NCBI GenBank assembly: GCA_937958235.1
Contig: CALFGG010000040.1
Coordinates: 1 to 8,164, forward strand
Length of the DNA stretch: 8,164 nucleotides
DNA from: an uncultured Candidatus Saccharibacteria bacterium
GTDB lineage: Bacteria > Patescibacteriota > Saccharimonadia > Saccharimonadales > Saccharimonadaceae
Direction: 5' to 3'
Shown here in pieces: positions 6,992-8,164 of this stretch. How positions within the stretch are numbered: position 1 is the stretch's first letter; every line of letters begins with the position of its first letter. Made by a program: the position numbers and the translations under genes. The notes beneath the pieces were generated by a model that searched no databases, was not told where the DNA came from, and was given only the letters and a program-made list of their open reading frames with translations.

Positions 6992-7017
6992 TCCCCAGAC
7001 CTTGTCTGGGGATTTTT
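6992..7017 (+). terminator. Rho-independent terminator after the 612-residue protein gene
   Basis: TCCCCAGAC pairs perfectly with GTCTGGGGA around a CTT loop and is followed by a short T-run (TTTTTG). It is the most GC-rich hairpin in the window and lies about 20 bases after the stop. Confidence 0.9.
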
Positions 7018-7042
7018 GTTTACCAATTTATTGCTAGCCTTC

Positions 7043-7071
7043 TTGACTTAAACCAGATAATATATTATTAT
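7043..7071 (+). promoter_or_regulatory. Promoter of rpsJ
   Basis: TTGACT (7043-7048) and TATTAT (7066-7071) are close to the sigma70 consensus at the ideal 17-base spacing. The predicted start near 7078 gives a leader of about 79 bases, in which I see no convincing long structure. The promoter lies just after the preceding terminator. Confidence 0.7.
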
Positions 7072-7146
7072 GCAACTATAAAATTTAATTGAGCCCTAAA
7101 AACTCATCGACATACTGTCTAGGTATATCTGAAGTTATAGAGCTAG

Positions 7147-7151
7147 AAGGA
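7147..7151 (+). promoter_or_regulatory. Ribosome binding site of rpsJ
   Basis: AAGGA lies five bases before the ATG at 7157 and supports that start. It gives S10 a short N-terminal extension (MVETKSEG) before the first conserved strand. Confidence 0.7.
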
Positions 7152-7156
7152 ATAAT

Positions 7157-7480
7157 ATGGTTGAAACCAAGAGTGAAGGACTTAAGATCCGTATTCGTCT
7201 TAAGGCCTACGATCATCGCGTGATTGATCAAAGCGCAAAACAAATCGTTGATACCGCCATCCGTACCGGTGCTAACGTCTCTGGTCCAGTACCTCTGCCA
7301 ACAAAGCGCAGTACTTTTACTGTCGTCAAGTCTCCACACGTTTATAAAACTGGTGGTGAAGCCTTTGAGATGAAAGTTCACAAACGTTTAATCGATATTA
7401 CAAGCGCAACCCCAAAGACTATTGATGCTTTGCAGAATCTATCTCTACCTGCTGGTGTAGATGCAGAAATTAAGATGTAA
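7157..7480 (+). CDS. rpsJ: 30S ribosomal protein S10
   Basis: S10 is a component of the 30S head and, as NusE, partners NusB in antitermination. The 107 residues match the usual length of about 100-105. Conserved blocks are IRIRLKAYDHRVID (11-24), TGANVSGPVPLPT (37-49), FTVVKSPHV (54-62) and HKRLIDI (75-81). The extended loop after SPHV reads YKTGGEAFEMKV, whereas E. coli has NKDARDQYEIRT, so the usual Ala-Arg tip is replaced by Gly-Gly. A promoter lies upstream and a terminator directly after the stop, so the gene looks monocistronic. In most bacteria it heads the S10 operon and is followed by rplC; here the next gene is a solute-binding protein. The identification is secure. Confidence 0.97.
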   Translation: MVETKSEGLKIRIRLKAYDHRVIDQSAKQIVDTAIRTGANVSGPVPLPTKRSTFTVVKSPHVYKTGGEAFEMKVHKRLIDITSATPKTIDALQNLSLPAGVDAEIKM

Positions 7481-7485
7481 TATCT

Positions 7486-7514
7486 AAAAAATGGCACCCT
7501 AGGTGCTATTTTTT
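7486..7514 (+). terminator. Rho-independent terminator after rpsJ
   Basis: ATGGCACC (7491-7498) pairs with GGTGCTAT (7502-7509) around a CTA loop, with one G-U pair. It is flanked by an A-run upstream and a run of six T's downstream. It starts within 10 bases of the rpsJ stop, which argues against S10 being cotranscribed with the transporter gene. Confidence 0.88.
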
Positions 7515-7532
7515 ATGAAAAAAAGTTAAAAT

Positions 7533-7544
7533 CTAGTATACTAG
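7533..7544 (+). promoter_or_regulatory. Palindromic -10 region giving a probably leaderless transcript
   Basis: CTAGTATACTAG is a perfect 12-base palindrome containing a -10 box TATACT at 7537-7542. Six bases separate the box from the ATG at 7549, so the expected start of transcription falls on or next to the A of the start codon. No Shine-Dalgarno is present. I see no good -35, and the sequence upstream is the T- and A-rich tail of the rpsJ terminator. The palindrome could also be a repressor site. Confidence 0.55.
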
Positions 7545-7548
7545 TGAT

Positions 7549-8164
7549 ATGAAGAATGGTGGTAAAAAACAAAAAATATTGGGAATTAGTCTAGCTGTTA
7601 TTTACTTAATTCTTAACTTCTTCATGTTCCAAGACATCATGCGGCGTGAAACTGTAATCTCCAAGGATTCCAATGTTCTCGTCATGGGCACGAATGCTAC
7701 CTTTAAGCCCTTCGAATATAAGGATGGCGATATGGTGGTTGGGTTTGATGTTGACCTCGCTGAAGAAATCGCTAAAAGTTTAGGTGCGGAGCTAAAAATC
7801 GAAGATATGTCCTTTGATGGATTATTACCGGCCCTAGAAAGTGGGCAGATCGACCTAGCAGTTGCTGGAATGTCCGTCACTGAGGAGCGAGCAAAGAATG
7901 TATTCTTTTCTGATCCATACTATGTTGCTTCCCAACAAATTATCGTGCGCTCTGAAAATAGTATTAAGAACAGATATGAGTTGGTTAATAAAACAATAGG
8001 CGTTCAATTGGGGACGACCGGTGATCAAATGGCGAGGCAAATTAAGGGTGCAAAAGTTGTTCAATTTCCGGCTGCTCCAAATGTTTTGCAAGAGTTAACC
8101 ACAGGTCGCATTGACGCTGCTATTTTAGATAATGCTCCGGCTGCTCAATATGTTGCTGGTTTTT
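7549..8164 (+). CDS. Membrane-anchored family-3 solute-binding protein (amino-acid ABC transporter), 3' end outside window
   Basis: The first 205 residues match extracellular solute-binding protein family 3, which delivers amino acids or similar small ligands to an ABC importer. The mature domain begins near residue 43 (VLVMGTNATFKPFEY). The family signature GFDVDLAEEIAKSL is at 65-78. The ligand-binding segment AGMSVTEER is at 106-114; Ser109 and Arg114 align with the residues that hold the ligand carboxylate in HisJ-type proteins. The N-terminus is basic (MKNGGKKQK) with a hydrophobic segment at about 10-27, but there is no lipobox cysteine and no clear cleavage site, so it is probably held by an uncleaved membrane anchor. 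The start is forced: an in-frame TAG lies at 7534-7536, no start codon lies between, and the next ATG (7624) would remove the anchor. There is no Shine-Dalgarno. The gene runs off the window with no stop; permease and ATPase genes may follow. Specificity cannot be read from this part. Confidence 0.92.
   Translation, partial: MKNGGKKQKILGISLAVIYLILNFFMFQDIMRRETVISKDSNVLVMGTNATFKPFEYKDGDMVVGFDVDLAEEIAKSLGAELKIEDMSFDGLLPALESGQIDLAVAGMSVTEERAKNVFFSDPYYVASQQIIVRSENSIKNRYELVNKTIGVQLGTTGDQMARQIKGAKVVQFPAAPNVLQELTTGRIDAAILDNAPAAQYVAGF

Noticed and set aside
7549..7680. Lipoprotein signal for the solute-binding protein
   Set aside because: There is no cysteine in the N-terminal region, so no lipobox can exist.
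1..8164. Alternative genetic code (UGA as glycine or tryptophan)
   Set aside because: No in-frame TGA occurs in any of the genes, glycine uses GGN and tryptophan TGG throughout; the visible stops are all TAA or TAG.
1..8164. CRISPR arrays, insertion sequences, tRNA or rRNA genes, phage genes
   Set aside because: The intergenic gaps are all under 230 bases and hold only promoters, terminators and short AT palindromes. I saw no spaced direct repeats of CRISPR type, no transposase motifs and no tRNA-like cloverleaf.

Overview
The window looks like chromosomal DNA from a small-genome bacterium with moderately low GC, most plausibly a Candidate Phyla Radiation member such as Candidatus Saccharibacteria (TM7). 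That assignment is an inference from the style of EF-Tu and S10, the gene content and the short intergenic gaps; no 16S rRNA is present to confirm it. All recognisable genes lie on the + strand. Stops are TAA or TAG only and no gene has an in-frame TGA, so nothing suggests the UGA=Gly code of SR1/Gracilibacteria.

Layout: (1) 1-765, the 3' part of fusA (EF-G), closed by a strong intrinsic terminator. (2) 898-3594, a two-gene unit with its own promoter: an SPFH-domain protein with a C-terminal SHOCT motif (like Bacillus YdjI), then a double-zinc-ribbon protein with two C-terminal membrane segments (like YdjG). In Bacillus such proteins belong to a phage-shock-like membrane-stress system. (3) 3725-4909, tuf (EF-Tu), with an AT-rich palindromic leader and a strong terminator. 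(4) 5134-6972, a 612-residue protein of no family I recognise, with its own promoter and terminator; its C-terminus looks like an OB-like segment followed by a KH RNA-binding domain. (5) 7157-7480, rpsJ (S10), apparently transcribed alone. (6) 7549 to the window end, the start of a membrane-anchored family-3 (amino-acid type) solute-binding protein, whose -10 box lies so close to the ATG that the mRNA is probably leaderless.

The backbone fusA - tuf - rpsJ is the remnant of the ancestral str/S10 ribosomal cluster. Here it is broken into separate transcription units by insertion of a membrane-stress pair between fusA and tuf and an unknown putative RNA-binding protein between tuf and rpsJ. S10 is not followed by rplC. 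The most interesting items are the unknown KH-tailed protein embedded among translation genes, the minimal SPFH/zinc-ribbon pair without a PspA partner in view, and the probable leaderless transporter gene with a palindromic -10 region.
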